A model generated the notes under the pieces. It searched no databases and was not told the DNA's origin. It saw only the letters and a program-made list of their open reading frames with translations. A DNA stretch of 52,475 nt from Frankia canadensis (GTDB taxonomy: Bacteria; Actinomycetota; Actinomycetes; Frankiales; Frankiaceae): NCBI RefSeq assembly GCF_900197875.1, contig NZ_FZMO01000146.1, forward strand, positions 1 through 52,475, given 5' to 3'. Every line of letters starts with the position of its first letter. The first letter of the stretch is position 1. Both the position numbers and the translations under genes were made by a program. This document shows positions 28,708-39,012 of the stretch, piece by piece.

Positions 28708-31700
28708 TCAGCCACGGGTCGACGCCATGATCTCCTCGTCGACGACGAGGCCCTGCTCCTCGGCGCGCCGCATCACGGCCAGCACCCGCTTGTAGTCGCG
28801 CGGCATCACCTTGCGGAACGCGCCGCGCACGCTCTCCCAGTCGGCGTACAGCCGGGCGGCCGTCGTCGAGCCGGTCTCGCGGCGGTGGCGGACCAGCAGG
28901 TCCCGCACGATCGACTCGTCGGCGCCGTCGAGCTCCTCGACGTCCACCATCTCGCCGTTGATCCGCCCCTCGACCGGCTCGTACAGGTACGCCACGCCTC
29001 CGCTCATGCCGGCGGCGAAGTTGCGCCCGATCGGCCCGAGCACGAGCACGGTGCCGCCGGTCATGTACTCGCAGCCGTGGTCGCCGACGCCCTCGACGAC
29101 CGCCGTCGCCCCCGAGTTGCGCACACAGAAGCGCTCCCCGACGATGCCGCGGAAGAACGCCTCCCCCGCCGTCGCCCCGTAGAGCAGGACGTTGCCGGCG
29201 ACGATGTTCTCCTCGGCGCGCAGCGGCGACTCCTTCGGCGGGAAGACGAAGATCTTGCCGCCGGACAGGCCCTTGCCCGTGTAGTCGTTCGCGTCGCCCT
29301 CGAGGGTCAGGGTCATGCCACGGGGCACAAACGCGCCGAAGCTCTGGCCCGCCGACCCGGTGAAGCGCAGCTGGATGGTGTCATCCGGCAGGCCGGCGGC
29401 ACCGTAGCGCTTCGTCACCTCGTAGCCGAGCATCGTGCCGACGGTGCGGTTGACGTTGCGGATCGGCATCTCCAGCCACACCGGCCGGCCCTCGTCGAGC
29501 GCCCCCTCACACAGCTGGATCAGCGAGTTGTCCAGCGCCTTGTCCAGCCCGTGGTCCTGGCTGGAGGTGCTGTGCAGCTCGCCGCCGAAAGGCCGCTCGG
29601 GGGTGTGCAGCAGCGGGGTGATGTCGAGCCCGGAGGCCTTCCAGTGCTCCACCGCCGTGCGGGCGTCGAGCAGGTCCACCCGGCCGACGGCCTCCTGCAG
29701 GGTGCGGAAGCCCAGTGCCGCGAGGTAGGCACGGACCTCCTCGGCGATGTAGAGGAAGAACGCCTCGACGAACTCGGGCTGGCCGGTGAACCGCTCGCGC
29801 AGCACCGGGTTCTGGGTGGCGACGCCGACCGGGCAGGTGTCGAGGTGACAGACGCGCATCATCACGCAGCCGGCGACGACCAGCGGCGCGGTGGCGAAGC
29901 CGAACTCCTCGGCGCCGAGCAGCGCGCCGACGATGACGTCCCGACCGGTCTTGAGCTGGCCGTCGACCTGCACGACGATCCGGTCGCGCAGCCCGTTGAG
30001 CAGCAGGGTCTGCTGCGTCTCGGCCAGGCCCAGCTCCCAGGGGGCGCCGGCGTGCTTGAGCGAGGTCAGTGGGGACGCGCCGGTGCCGCCGTCGTGCCCG
30101 GAGATGAGCACCACGTCGGCGTGCGCCTTCGACACCCCGGCCGCGACCGTGCCGACGCCGACCTCGGCGACGAGCTTGACGTGCACCCGCGCCTTCGGGT
30201 TGGCGTTCTTCAGGTCGTGGATGAGCTGGGCGAGGTCCTCGATCGAGTAGATGTCGTGGTGCGGCGGCGGGGAGATCAGGCCCACGCCGGGGGTGGAGTG
30301 CCGTGTCCTCGCGATCCACGGGTAGACCTTGTGGCCGGGCAGCTGGCCACCCTCGCCGGGCTTGGCGCCCTGCGCCATCTTGATCTGGATGTCGTCGGCG
30401 TTCGTCAGGTAGTCGCTGGTCACGCCGAAGCGGCCGGAGGCGACCTGCTTGACCGCGCTGCGGCGCAGGTCACCGTTGGCGTCGGGGACGAAGCGGCGGG
30501 CGTCCTCGCCGCCCTCACCGGTGTTCGACTTGCCGCCGAGCCGGTTCATCGCGATGGCGAGCGTCTCGTGTGCCTCGGCGCTGATCGAGCCGTAGCTCAT
30601 CGCGCCGGTCGCGAACCGCCTGACGATCTCCGAGACCGGCTCGACCTCGTCGATCGGCACCGGCGGGCGCACGCCCGTGCGCAGCTCGAACAGGCCGCGC
30701 AGGGTCGAGTTCTCCCGGGACAGCTCGTCGACCTTGTCGGTGTACTGCTGGAAGACGTCGAACTGGCGGGTGCGGGTGGCGTGCTGGAGCAGGAAGACGG
30801 TCTCGGGGTTGAACAGGTGGATCTCGCCCTCGCGCCGCCACTGGTACTCGCCGCCGACCTCCAGGCCGCGGTGCGCGAGCTCGGAGGAGACCCGCGGGTA
30901 GGCCCGGCGGTGCCGGGCGGCGACCTCCGCGGCGACGACGTCGAGGCCGACGCCGTCGAGGCGCGACGGGGTGCCGACGAAGTAGCGGTCGACGAACTCC
31001 TGGGCGAGGCCGATCGCCTCGAAGACCTGCGCGCCGGTGTAGCTGGCGACCGTGGAGATGCCCATCTTGGACATCACCTTCAGCACGCCCTTGCCGAGCG
31101 CCTTGATCAGGTGCTTCTCGGCCTGCTCGGGGGTGACGCCGACGACCTCGCCCTCGGCGATCAGCCCGCCCACCGACTCGAACGCCAGGTAGGGGTTGAC
31201 CGCCACCGCGCCGTAGCCGGTGAGCAGGGCGATGTGGTGGACCTCGCGGGCGTCGCCGCACTCGACGATGAGCCCGACCTTCGTCCTCGTCCGCTCCCGG
31301 ATCAGATGGTGGTGCACGGCCGCGGTGAGCAGCAGCGACGGGATCGGCGCCTTGCGCTCGTCGGAGTCACGGTCGGAGAGCACGACGATGCGCGCGCCGT
31401 CCGCGATCGCCTCGCTGACCCCGGCACAGATCTCGTCGAGCCGCGCAGCGAGCGCCTCTCCCCCGCCGTCGACGTCGTACAGGCCGCGCACCGTCACCGA
31501 GGCGAAGCCGGGCATGTCGCCGTCGTCGTTGATGCCAACGATCTTGGCGAGCTGGCCGCTGCTGATCACCGGGTAGGGCAGGTGCACCATCCGGCACGAC
31601 GCCGGGCTCGGCGCGAGCAGGTTGCCCTCCGGACCCAGCGTGCGCCCGAGGCTGGTGACCAGCTCCTCCCGGATCGCGTCCAGCGGCGGGTTCGTGACCT

Positions 31701-33288
31701 GCGCGAACAGTTGGGTGAAGTAGTCGAACAGCAGCCGGGGGCGGGCCGAGAGCACCGCGACGGGCGTGTCGGTGCCCATCGAGCCGATCGGCTCCGCGCC
31801 CGTGCGCGCCATCGGCGCGACGAGGACCCGCAGCTCCTCCTCGGTGTAGCCGAACACCTGCTGACGGCGCAGCACCGACGAGTGGCCGTAGATGACCTGC
31901 TCGCGGTCGGGCAGGTCATCAAGCGAGATCAGCCCGGCGTGCAGCCACTCCGCGTACGGCGCGGCGTTCGCCAGCTCGGTCTTGACCTCCTCGTCGCTGA
32001 CGATGCGGCCCTGCGCGGTGTCGACGAGGAACATCCGGCCCGGCTGCAGCCGGCCCTTGCGCACCACCTTGTGCGGCGGGATGTCGAGCACGCCGACCTC
32101 GGAGGCCATCACGACCAGGCCGTCGTCGGTCACCCAGTAGCGGGACGGGCGCAGACCGTTGCGGTCGAGGACGGCGCCGATGACCGTGCCGTCGGTGAAG
32201 GCGATCGACGCCGGGCCGTCCCACGGCTCCATGAGCGTCGAGTGGAACTGGTAGAAGGCGCGCAGCGCCGGATCCATCTCGGCGTGGTTCTCCCACGCCT
32301 CCGGAATCATCATGAGCACCGCGTGCGGCAGGCTGCGCCCGCCCAGGTGCAGCAGCTCCAGCACCTCGTCGAAGCTCGCCGAGTCGCTCGCGCCCTCGGC
32401 GCAGATCGGGGACAGCCGGGACAGGTCGCCGGGGATGAGGTCGCTGGCCAGCAGCGCCTCGCGGGCCCGCATCCAGTTCCGGTTGCCGCGAACGGTGTTG
32501 ATCTCGCCGTTGTGGGCGACGAAGCGGTACGGGTGGGCCAGCGGCCAGCTCGGGAAGGTGTTCGTCGAGAACCGGCTGTGCACCAGCGCGATGGCGCTGG
32601 AGAAACGGGGATCGTCGAGGTCCGGGAAGTACGCCGAGAGCTGGTGGGTGGTCAGCATCCCCTTGTAGACCAGGGTGCGCGAGGACAGCGACGCCATGTA
32701 GACGCCGGTCTCCCGGCGGATCCGCTTGCGCACGCAGAACGCGCGCCGCTCCAGGCCGGCCACGTCGAACCCACCGTCGCCGCCGTCGGCCGGCGCCTGC
32801 GCACCCGCCACACCGTTCGCCTCGGTTCCCGCCAGGCTGCCCGGCAGGGCGAGGAACAGCTGGCGCATCCGCGGCTCCACCTCGCGGGCCGCGTGCCCGA
32901 CGATGTGACTGACGGTGGGCACCTCGCGCCAGCCGAGCACCCGCAGGCCCTCCTGGCGGACGATGCGGCTGATCGTGCGCACCGCCTCGTCCCGCTCGCC
33001 GGCGACCTGCGGCAGGAAGGCGATACCGACCGCGTAACGCCCGGGGGCCGGCAGCGCGAAGTCGACGACGTCGCGCAGGAACAGGTCCGGGACCTGGACG
33101 AGGATGCCGGCCCCGTCGCCGGTATCCGGGTCGCTGCCCGACGCGCCGCGATGATCGAGATTGCGCAGGACGGTCAGGCCCTGGTCGACCAGCTCATGGC
33201 TGCGACGACCGTGCACGTCGACGACGAAGCCGACACCACAGGCGTCGTGTTCGAAGGTGGGGTCGTAGAGACCTTGCGCACTCGGCAT
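28708..33288 (-). CDS. gltB: Glutamate synthase large subunit
   Basis: The 1526-aa alpha subunit of GOGAT makes two glutamates from glutamine and 2-oxoglutarate. A 16-residue propeptide precedes the catalytic Cys17 (EHDACGVGF), the N-terminal nucleophile of the type II glutaminase domain. The central and FMN-binding barrel regions include [21 protein letters not shown] and the 3Fe-4S cysteines in [19 protein letters not shown]; the C-terminal beta-helix has many glycine turns ([18 protein letters not shown]). The ATG has only AGGA eight to nine bases upstream and a hairpin just before that. It is followed by gltD. Confidence 0.97.
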   Translation of the reverse strand: MPSAQGLYDPTFEHDACGVGFVVDVHGRRSHELVDQGLTVLRNLDHRGASGSDPDTGDGAGILVQVPDLFLRDVVDFALPAPGRYAVGIAFLPQVAGERDEAVRTISRIVRQEGLRVLGWREVPTVSHIVGHAAREVEPRMRQLFLALPGSLAGTEANGVAGAQAPADGGDGGFDVAGLERRAFCVRKRIRRETGVYMASLSSRTLVYKGMLTTHQLSAYFPDLDDPRFSSAIALVHSRFSTNTFPSWPLAHPYRFVAHNGEINTVRGNRNWMRAREALLASDLIPGDLSRLSPICAEGASDSASFDEVLELLHLGGRSLPHAVLMMIPEAWENHAEMDPALRAFYQFHSTLMEPWDGPASIAFTDGTVIGAVLDRNGLRPSRYWVTDDGLVVMASEVGVLDIPPHKVVRKGRLQPGRMFLVDTAQGRIVSDEEVKTELANAAPYAEWLHAGLISLDDLPDREQVIYGHSSVLRRQQVFGYTEEELRVLVAPMARTGAEPIGSMGTDTPVAVLSARPRLLFDYFTQLFAQVTNPPLDAIREELVTSLGRTLGPEGNLLAPSPASCRMVHLPYPVISSGQLAKIVGINDDGDMPGFASVTVRGLYDVDGGGEALAARLDEICAGVSEAIADGARIVVLSDRDSDERKAPIPSLLLTAAVHHHLIRERTRTKVGLIVECGDAREVHHIALLTGYGAVAVNPYLAFESVGGLIAEGEVVGVTPEQAEKHLIKALGKGVLKVMSKMGISTVASYTGAQVFEAIGLAQEFVDRYFVGTPSRLDGVGLDVVAAEVAARHRRAYPRVSSELAHRGLEVGGEYQWRREGEIHLFNPETVFLLQHATRTRQFDVFQQYTDKVDELSRENSTLRGLFELRTGVRPPVPIDEVEPVSEIVRRFATGAMSYGSISAEAHETLAIAMNRLGGKSNTGEGGEDARRFVPDANGDLRRSAVKQVASGRFGVTSDYLTNADDIQIKMAQGAKPGEGGQLPGHKVYPWIARTRHSTPGVGLISPPPHHDIYSIEDLAQLIHDLKNANPKARVHVKLVAEVGVGTVAAGVSKAHADVVLISGHDGGTGASPLTSLKHAGAPWELGLAETQQTLLLNGLRDRIVVQVDGQLKTGRDVIVGALLGAEEFGFATAPLVVAGCVMMRVCHLDTCPVGVATQNPVLRERFTGQPEFVEAFFLYIAEEVRAYLAALGFRTLQEAVGRVDLLDARTAVEHWKASGLDITPLLHTPERPFGGELHSTSSQDHGLDKALDNSLIQLCEGALDEGRPVWLEMPIRNVNRTVGTMLGYEVTKRYGAAGLPDDTIQLRFTGSAGQSFGAFVPRGMTLTLEGDANDYTGKGLSGGKIFVFPPKESPLRAEENIVAGNVLLYGATAGEAFFRGIVGERFCVRNSGATAVVEGVGDHGCEYMTGGTVLVLGPIGRNFAAGMSGGVAYLYEPVEGRINGEMVDVEELDGADESIVRDLLVRHRRETGSTTAARLYADWESVRGAFRKVMPRDYKRVLAVMRRAEEQGLVVDEEIMASTRG

Positions 33289-33301
33289 CCGGCGAAGTCC
33301 T

Positions 33302-33333
33302 GTCCGTCTTCAGGGGCTGAAGGAGAGGCGGAC
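33302..33333 (-). promoter_or_regulatory. Hairpin in the gltB 5' leader
   Basis: On the minus strand GTCCG, an internal loop, CTTCAG CCC CTGAAG, A, CGGAC forms an 11-bp two-part stem ending just before the weak AGGA ribosome site of gltB. It could affect translation start. The rest of the 241-bp gap 33289-33529 contains a TATGAT hexamer near 33432-33437 as a possible -10, without a clear -35. Confidence 0.4.
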
Positions 33334-33529
33334 GACGCTGTCCGAGGGTGGATCATGGCATGACGACGCTGGCCCAGCGGCTGTATGCCTCCCGTCGAGT
33401 GTGCCACGCGTAGCGGCGATACGCCTTGATCATATATGTCCCGGAGATCACAGCCGTATAACGTCACATTTCCCGGCATCCCCCCGAGCGGCCCGGTAAT
33501 GGCATCGCCGCCGAGACGTCACCCCGCGT

Positions 33530-34579
33530 TCATCGCGTCCCGGTGCTCGACGCGTTCGCCTCGCTCGACGCATTCGTCTGACGTGGCGCATCCGCCTGGC
33601 CTGGCGCGTCAGCCTGGCTCGACGTGCCGTCCGTGGCGTCGTCGGTGGGCGCGCCGTCGTCCGCCGGCGAACCATCCCCCACGGTCTCGCCCTCGCCTGC
33701 GCCCGTGGACCCGCTGGACGTGCCGGCGGGGCGGCGGGCGCCCCTGCCCGCGAGGCCGAGCTCCCGCTGCTCCGCCGCGGAGACGTCCTGGTCGACGGGG
33801 CTGCGGTTGACCACCAGCGCGACGACCGCCGCGACGCAGACCAGCATCGACGTCCAGACGTTCACCCGCAGGCCGAGCACGTGATCGGCCGTGTCGATGC
33901 GCAGCAACTCGATCCACAGCCGGCCGAACGTGTACAGGGCCACGTACAGGGCGAACAGGCGCCCGCGGCCGAGGCGGTGACGCCGGTCCACATAGAACAG
34001 GATCCCGGCGACGGCGAGGTTCCAGAGGAATTCGTAGAGAAACGTCGGGTGGTATGTGGCGATGTCGGGATAGACCCGATGGGCCGTGTCGATGTGCAAC
34101 GCCCAGGGCAGCGTGGTGGGCCGACCGTACAGCTCCTGGTTGAACCAGTTCCCCCAGCGGCCGATGGCCTGGGCCAGGACGATGCCGGGCGCGGCCGCGT
34201 CGGCGAACAGGGCGAGGCTGATCCCGAGGCGGCGGGCGGCGATCCACGCGCCGAGGGCGCCGCCGGCGATCGCGCCCCAGATGCCGAGGCCGCCGTTCCA
34301 GATCTTCACCACGTCGCCCACGTGCCCGTTGGCGCCGAAGTAGGGGTCCGGCGTGCTGAGGACGTGGTAGATGCGGGCCCCGACGATCCCGAAGGGAACC
34401 GCCCAGAAGGCGATCTCGCTGGCGATCTCGGGCTCCAGGCCGCGGGCGCGCAGCCGGCGGCCGGTGACCACGATGGCGACCACGATCCCGATAATGATCA
34501 TCAGGGCGTAGGCGCGCAGCGGCACCGGCCCGAGATGCACCACACCGCGGGACGGACTGGGGATGGCGGCGACTACCAC
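33530..34579 (-). CDS. lgt: Prolipoprotein diacylglyceryl transferase
   Basis: The 349-aa inner-membrane enzyme transfers diacylglycerol from phosphatidylglycerol to the lipobox cysteine of prolipoproteins; at least two lipoproteins in this window would be substrates. Seven helices are predicted. The family signature is AIGRWGNWFNQELYG, with the essential Arg, and HPTFLYEFLWN follows. A 75-residue Asp/Ser/Ala/Gly-rich tail (from about 275) is extra compared with shorter homologues. The GTG start has no Shine-Dalgarno; TAGCCT seven bases upstream suggests a leaderless mRNA, independent of trpA 59 bp before it. Confidence 0.95.
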   Translation of the reverse strand: MVVAAIPSPSRGVVHLGPVPLRAYALMIIIGIVVAIVVTGRRLRARGLEPEIASEIAFWAVPFGIVGARIYHVLSTPDPYFGANGHVGDVVKIWNGGLGIWGAIAGGALGAWIAARRLGISLALFADAAAPGIVLAQAIGRWGNWFNQELYGRPTTLPWALHIDTAHRVYPDIATYHPTFLYEFLWNLAVAGILFYVDRRHRLGRGRLFALYVALYTFGRLWIELLRIDTADHVLGLRVNVWTSMLVCVAAVVALVVNRSPVDQDVSAAEQRELGLAGRGARRPAGTSSGSTGAGEGETVGDGSPADDGAPTDDATDGTSSQADAPGQADAPRQTNASSEANASSTGTR

Positions 34580-34586
34580 GGTGGTC

Positions 34587-34592
34587 AGGCTA
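34587..34592 (-). promoter_or_regulatory. Candidate -10 element, leaderless lgt
   Basis: TAGCCT on the minus strand, seven bases upstream of the lgt GTG, in the 59-bp trpA-lgt gap. Confidence 0.4.
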
Positions 34593-34638
34593 TCTCGGCG
34601 CCTGGGGTCGACGGCGATCGGGACGTGGCGAACGGTTG

Positions 34639-35466
34639 TCAGGCGGACGCGGGCACGGCCGCGCGCACCCCCGCCGCCAGGTCGGCGGCCAGGGCCCGGA
34701 TGCCGTCCAGAGCGGCGGCCTCACCGAGGCCGCGGCGTTCGGCGTCCAGCAGCACCCGCACCAGCGCGGAGCCGACGATGACGCCGTCGGCGAATCCCGC
34801 GACCTGGGCGGCCTGGGCCGCCGTGCTGACCCCGAGACCCACCGCCACCGGCAGTGTCGTCGCCGCGCGGACCCGCTCGACCAGGCTCGCGGCCTGTTCC
34901 CCGACCTCGGCGCGCGCCCCGGTTACGCCCATCAGCGAGGCCGCGTAGACGAACCCGCGGGCGATACCGGCGACCCGCCGGATCCGCTCGTCCGACGAAC
35001 TCGGGGCCACCAGGAACACCGAGTCCAGGCCGTGCTCGGCGCTGGCGGCGAGCCAGGGGCCCGCCTCCTCGGGCGGCAGATCGGGGGTGATCGTTCCGGC
35101 CCCGCCGGCGGCGGCGAGGTCGACGGCGAAGCGGGCCGGGCCGTAGCGGTCGATCGGGTTCCAGTAGGTCATGACGACGGTCGGAGCGCCGGTCGTGGCG
35201 ACGGCCTCGACGGTGCGCAGCACGTCCCGGGTCGTCACCCCGCCGCGCAGCGCCGCGTCGGCGGCATCCTGGATGACCGGCCCGTCCATCGTCGGGTCGG
35301 AGTAGGGCAGGCCGACCTCCACCACGTCGACGCCGGCCTCGACCATCGCCCGCATTGCGGCGATCGCGCCGTCGACCGTGGGATACCCGGCCGGCAGGTA
35401 GCCGACCAGCAGCGACCGGCCCTCCTCGCGGGCCGCCGCGAAACACGCGTCCAACCGGCTGTGCAT
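34639..35466 (-). CDS. trpA: Tryptophan synthase alpha subunit
   Basis: The 275-aa TIM-barrel subunit cleaves indole-3-glycerol phosphate to indole and glyceraldehyde-3-phosphate. The catalytic acid/base pair is in VEVGLPYSDP (Glu50 and Asp59 region). VGLGVS and GVIVGSALV form the phosphate-binding end. The ATG start (MHSRLDACF) has a distant GGAG. It lies 51 bp after trpB in the same direction. Confidence 0.96.
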   Translation of the reverse strand: MHSRLDACFAAAREEGRSLLVGYLPAGYPTVDGAIAAMRAMVEAGVDVVEVGLPYSDPTMDGPVIQDAADAALRGGVTTRDVLRTVEAVATTGAPTVVMTYWNPIDRYGPARFAVDLAAAGGAGTITPDLPPEEAGPWLAASAEHGLDSVFLVAPSSSDERIRRVAGIARGFVYAASLMGVTGARAEVGEQAASLVERVRAATTLPVAVGLGVSTAAQAAQVAGFADGVIVGSALVRVLLDAERRGLGEAAALDGIRALAADLAAGVRAAVPASA

Positions 35467-35517
35467 CGTGCGTCCGTTCTCCGTCGGGCCCGCGGGGGCC
35501 GGGGTGGATGAGCTCGG

Positions 35518-36933
35518 TCAGCCGCGCGCGGGCGCGTCCTCGCCGGGGGCGGGCTCGCCACCGGCCTCCGGATCGAGCAGGTCGAACCAGCGAGCGGCGG
35601 TGTCGACGTCCTTGTCGCCGCGGCCCGAGCAGTTGACCAGGACCGTCGCCTCCGGGCCGAGCTCGCGGGCCACCCCGAAGGCGCCGGCGAAGGCGTGCGC
35701 GCTCTCGATCGCCACGAGGATGCCCTCGGTGCGGGCGACGAGCGCGAGCGCCTCCATGGCGGCGGCGTCGTCGACCACGCGGTAGCTGGCCCGCCCGGTC
35801 TCGTGCAGCAGGGAGTGCTCGGGACCGATGCCGGGATAGTCCAGCCCGGCGGAGATCGAGTGGGACACCTGCGTCTGGCCGTCGTCGTCCTGCAGCAGGT
35901 AGGTCCGCATGCCGTGCAGGACGCCCGCCGAGCCGCCGGCGATCGCCGCCGCGTGCCGCCCGGTGGCGACGCCGTCCCCGCCCGCCTCGCAGCCGATCAG
36001 CGCGACGCCGTCGTCGGGGATGAACGGGTGGAAGATGCCCATCGCGTTGGATCCCCCGCCGACGCAGGCGACGACAGCGTCGGGCAGGCGCCCGATGCGC
36101 TCGAGGACCTGAGCGCGGGCCTCCACGCCGATCACGCGCTGGAAGTCGCGCACCATCATCGGGAAGGGATGCGGCCCCATGACCGAGCCGATGCAGTAGT
36201 GGGTCCGGTCGACGGTCGCGACCCAGTCGCGCAGCGCCTCGTTGATGGCGTCCTTGAGGGTGCGGCTGCCGGAGGTGACGGGGATGACCTCCGCGCCGAG
36301 CAGGCGCATCCGGGCGACGTTGAGCGCCTGCCGACGGGTGTCCTCCTCGCCCATGTAGACGACGCACTCGAGGCCCAGCAGCGCGCAGGCGGTGGCCGTG
36401 GCCACCCCGTGCTGGCCGGCGCCGGTCTCTGCGATGACCCGGGACTTGCCCATCCGGCGGGTCAGCAGGCACTGACCGAGCACGTTGTTGATCTTGTGTG
36501 AACCGGTGTGCGCCAGGTCCTCGCGCTTGAGCAGGATGCGGGCGCCGCCGATCCGCTCGGTGAGCCGGCGCGCGTCGGTGAGCGGCGTGGGCCGCCCGGC
36601 GTAGGTGGCGAGCAGATCGTCGAGCTCGGCGGTGAACGCCTCGTCCGTGCGGGCCCGGTCGTAGGACTCGGTCAGCTCGTCGAGCGCCGCCATGAGCGCC
36701 TCGGGCACGAACCGTCCACCGAAGCGCCCGAAATGCCCGGACGCGTCAGGGAACGCCTGCCAGTCCCCCACGCCCGGACGACCGGTGCCGACCTCGGTCG
36801 GATCGGACGAGGCCGCGGCGGGAGAGGCTGACGGAGCAGCGGTTCGACTGGACACGGTCCTGACTGTATCGGTCCGGACCGGCGGGACGCCGACGCCGGC
36901 ACCGGCTGTGGACACCGCACCGGCTGTGGACAC
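35518..36933 (-). CDS. trpB: Tryptophan synthase beta subunit
   Basis: The up to 471-aa PLP enzyme joins indole and serine. The Schiff-base lysine is Lys147 in [23 protein letters not shown] and [12 protein letters not shown] are family motifs, the latter holding the PLP phosphate. The conserved protein starts near [14 protein letters not shown], so the first 50 residues are poorly constrained. Three GTG starts are possible: 36933, 36915 (both within an 18-bp direct repeat) and 36855, where TACAGT lies seven bases upstream as for a leaderless start. The widest form is given. trpC ends 12 bp before the first GTG. Confidence 0.95.
   Translation of the reverse strand: MSTAGAVSTAGAGVGVPPVRTDTVRTVSSRTAAPSASPAAASSDPTEVGTGRPGVGDWQAFPDASGHFGRFGGRFVPEALMAALDELTESYDRARTDEAFTAELDDLLATYAGRPTPLTDARRLTERIGGARILLKREDLAHTGSHKINNVLGQCLLTRRMGKSRVIAETGAGQHGVATATACALLGLECVVYMGEEDTRRQALNVARMRLLGAEVIPVTSGSRTLKDAINEALRDWVATVDRTHYCIGSVMGPHPFPMMVRDFQRVIGVEARAQVLERIGRLPDAVVACVGGGSNAMGIFHPFIPDDGVALIGCEAGGDGVATGRHAAAIAGGSAGVLHGMRTYLLQDDDGQTQVSHSISAGLDYPGIGPEHSLLHETGRASYRVVDDAAAMEALALVARTEGILVAIESAHAFAGAFGVARELGPEATVLVNCSGRGDKDVDTAARWFDLLDPEAGGEPAPGEDAPARG
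36863..36868 (-). promoter_or_regulatory. Candidate -10 element inside the trpB 5' end
   Basis: TACAGT on the minus strand, seven bases before the in-frame GTG at 36855. It would give a leaderless trpB message separate from trpC. Confidence 0.3.
36898..36933 (-). repeat. 18-bp direct repeat at the trpB start
   Basis: Two adjacent near-identical units beginning GTGTCCACAGCCGGTG on the minus strand. Each carries an in-frame GTG, so the duplication created two alternative trpB starts. Confidence 0.6.
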
Positions 36934-36945
36934 CGGCGCCGGGTG

Positions 36946-37749
36946 TCAGCGTCCGACCCGGGCCGCCGGATGCGCCCCCGCGGCCACCAGGTCCGCGACG
37001 GTCTGGCGGGGATCACCGGTCACCGCGGCCTCGCCGACCAGCACCGCGTCCGCCCCGGCCGCCGCGTAGGCGAGCAGGTCGTGCGGCCCGCGTACGCCGG
37101 ACTCGGCGACCGAGAGCACACCCGCCGGGATCATCGGGGCCAGCCGGGCGAAGGTGCCCCGATCGACCTCCAGGGTGCGCAGGTCGCGTGCGTTCACGCC
37201 GATCAGCCGGGCGTCGGCGTCCAGCGCCCGGACCAGCTCGGCCTCGTCGTGGACCTCGACCAGCGCGGTCATCCCCAGCGACTCGATCCGCTCGCGCAGG
37301 CCGACCAGCCGGGGCTGGTCGAGCGCGGCGACGATGAGCAGCACGATGTCGGCGCCGTGCGCGCGAGCCTCGAAGACCTGGTAGGGCGAGACGACGAAGT
37401 CCTTGCGGAGCAGGGGGACGTCCACCGCCCGCCGCACGGCGTCGAGATCGGCGAGCGAGCCGCCGAACCGGCGGCCCTCCGTCAGCACACTGATCGCCGC
37501 GGCGCCACCGGCCTCGTAGTCGAGGGCCAGGGCGGCCGGATCGGCGATGGCCGCGAGGCTGCCCTTGGACGGGGAGCGGCGCTTGACCTCGGCGATCACC
37601 GACACCGGGGAGTCACGCAGGACGGCGAGGGCGTCCCTGGGGTCGGGGACGCGCTCCACGCGCTGCTTGAGGTCTGCGAGGGAGGTCTGCTGTTCACGCG
37701 CGGCCAGATCGGCGCGCACCCCGTCGAGGATCTCGGCGAGAACGCTCAT
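36946..37749 (-). CDS. trpC: Indole-3-glycerol phosphate synthase
   Basis: The 267-aa barrel starts at ATG ([11 protein letters not shown]); the frame is open to 37821 but the extra part is unlike the family. Signature segments are [10 protein letters not shown] (catalytic Lys), LLRKDFVV (catalytic Lys), [18 protein letters not shown] and VAESGV. It closes the indole ring from CdRP. There is no trpF nearby; the PriA-type HisA encoded at 45826-46572 probably supplies the preceding isomerase step. trpB follows 12 bp later. Confidence 0.96.
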   Translation of the reverse strand: MSVLAEILDGVRADLAAREQQTSLADLKQRVERVPDPRDALAVLRDSPVSVIAEVKRRSPSKGSLAAIADPAALALDYEAGGAAAISVLTEGRRFGGSLADLDAVRRAVDVPLLRKDFVVSPYQVFEARAHGADIVLLIVAALDQPRLVGLRERIESLGMTALVEVHDEAELVRALDADARLIGVNARDLRTLEVDRGTFARLAPMIPAGVLSVAESGVRGPHDLLAYAAAGADAVLVGEAAVTGDPRQTVADLVAAGAHPAARVGR

Positions 37750-37955
37750 CGACCCGCGCTCGCGGCTGTCGCGGTCATGCCGCCGATGGTAGGCCAGTGC
37801 GCCATGGCGGGCCCGAGGCACCCGCGCCTTGCTACCACCCGCGACCAGCCACCCTCATCCGCGGGACCGGCCGCCACGCCCGGGCGGATCCGCCCGCCGC
37901 GCCACTCGCCGCGCCGGCTGGCGCGGCGCGCTGGCCGAACCCGCCCGCGATCCCC

Positions 37956-37961
37956 TATAGT
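37956..37961 (+). promoter_or_regulatory. Candidate -10 of the SOS-box gene
   Basis: TATAGT on the plus strand, overlapping the first base of the SOS box; LexA bound there would block RNA polymerase. No clear -35 was found. Confidence 0.5.
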
Positions 37962-37976
37962 CGAACACGCGTTCGA
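37961..37976. promoter_or_regulatory. LexA binding site (SOS box)
   Basis: TCGAAC ACGC GTTCGA matches the actinobacterial SOS box TCGAAC-N4-GTTCGA at every fixed position. It sits 16 bp upstream of the small plus-strand gene's ATG and overlaps its -10, the expected position for LexA repression. Confidence 0.85.
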
Positions 37977-37992
37977 GATCGAGGGAGTTCCG

Positions 37993-38328
37993 ATGGACAC
38001 TCGCCCCACCTCCTTGCCGTCGCTGTCGGGATGTGCGCCGCCCGGCGCCGCCGACGAGCGGGCCGATCCGCTCGAAGGGCTACGCCGCCGCCTGGCCCGG
38101 ATGGACACACTGATGAGCCTGCTGGAGGCCGACCTGGATCGCCAGCGCGGCGCGCTGGCGGCGCTCGCGGCCGCGCCGGATCTGCCTGGCCTGCCTGTCC
38201 TGCCTCCCGCGCCGGCCCCGCGCCCGGCCGGGTCGAACCGACCGGGCGGTGGCCTGCGCCCGGTCTCGTCCGGGCCGGCGAGCCGTAGTGGGGGGCGGGG
38301 GGCCGGCCGGCGCGGTGGGCCCCGGTGA
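37993..38328 (+). CDS. Small SOS-controlled protein of unknown function
   Basis: The 111-aa product begins at ATG (MDTRPTSLPSL) with GGGAG five bases upstream. It has no recognised family. Residues about 24-57 (ADPLEGLRRRLARMDTLMSL, then LEADLDRQRGALAAL) form a likely amphipathic or coiled-coil helix; the C-terminal half is Pro/Gly/Arg-rich and basic. No signal peptide or membrane helix is seen. Its stop touches the stop of the convergent trp-associated membrane gene with no spacing. A perfect SOS box covers the promoter, so it is probably induced by DNA damage; a checkpoint or repair-accessory role is possible but unproven. It reads through as an extension of a longer shadow frame and would be missed easily. 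Confidence 0.75.
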   Translation: MDTRPTSLPSLSGCAPPGAADERADPLEGLRRRLARMDTLMSLLEADLDRQRGALAALAAAPDLPGLPVLPPAPAPRPAGSNRPGGGLRPVSSGPASRSGGRGAGRRGGPR

Positions 38329-39012
38329 TCAGGTGGGGTCGTGGCCCCGCTCGATCGCGTCCCAGGCGTCGACCGGCCTGGCATCGCGGGCCTGGTAGCG
38401 GCCGGACATCACCGGCCAGCGGCGGCCGCGCGCGGCGGCGAGCGCGCCGGCGGCGGTGAGCAGCACGCCACCGAGCATGGCCAGCCACGGCCCGGCCGTG
38501 CGATGGATGTCGGTGATGGACGCCTGGCCGCCGACGGCGAACGGGCGGACCTCGTCGGTGCGCCGCAGGGCCGGCAGCGGATCGAGCCCGATCCGGGCGG
38601 TCACGTAGACGACGCCTATCCCCGCGGCGGCGGCGAGCAGGCCGACGACGGTACGCCCGATGCGGCGGGTCGCGACGATCGCGACGACGGCGGCGAGCCC
38701 CAGCAGGGCGAGGGCGGTCGCGGCCGAGGCGAGTCGGTTACCGGTCCAGTGGACGGCGAGCGGCGCCGCCACGGCGGAGCCGTCCTGGCCGGAGTGCGGG
38801 GCACCGATCCGTGCGGAGACCCAGGTCGCCCCGCCGCAGGCCAGGACCAGGCCCGACCCGAGCAGGCAGCCGAGCACGGCGAGACCCCGCTCCCGCCGCC
38901 CCTGCCGGTCGGCCTGCGATCCCTGCCGGTCGGCGGAGGTCGGCGGGCGCCCGGCGGGATCAGCGTGGCGGGTGCCGGTCGGGCTGGTGGGCGGCCGGCC
39001 GTCGGGGGTCAT
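38329..39012 (-). CDS. Trp-operon-associated membrane protein
   Basis: The 227-aa product has a polar N-terminus of about 40 residues and four helices (about 44-62, 93-113, 120-141, 170-191), with the extracytoplasmic loops typical of the actinobacterial trp-associated transmembrane protein family (TIGR02234/PF09534). Its ATG overlaps the trpE stop as ATGA, so it is translated together with trpE. The family lies beside trp genes across actinobacteria but its job is unknown; transport or membrane anchoring of the pathway has been guessed only from context. Confidence 0.88.
   Translation of the reverse strand: MTPDGRPPTSPTGTRHADPAGRPPTSADRQGSQADRQGRRERGLAVLGCLLGSGLVLACGGATWVSARIGAPHSGQDGSAVAAPLAVHWTGNRLASAATALALLGLAAVVAIVATRRIGRTVVGLLAAAAGIGVVYVTARIGLDPLPALRRTDEVRPFAVGGQASITDIHRTAGPWLAMLGGVLLTAAGALAAARGRRWPVMSGRYQARDARPVDAWDAIERGHDPT

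Noticed and set aside
28885-33363. A 1492-codon plus-strand open frame opposite gltB
   Set aside because: It mirrors gltB exactly and has the His/Arg/Ala-rich composition of antisense frames in GC-rich DNA. No domain is visible.
36905-36933. Two GTGTCCACA sites as a DnaA-box pair or origin
   Set aside because: Each has a mismatch at the first position and they are explained by an 18-bp coding duplication in trpB.
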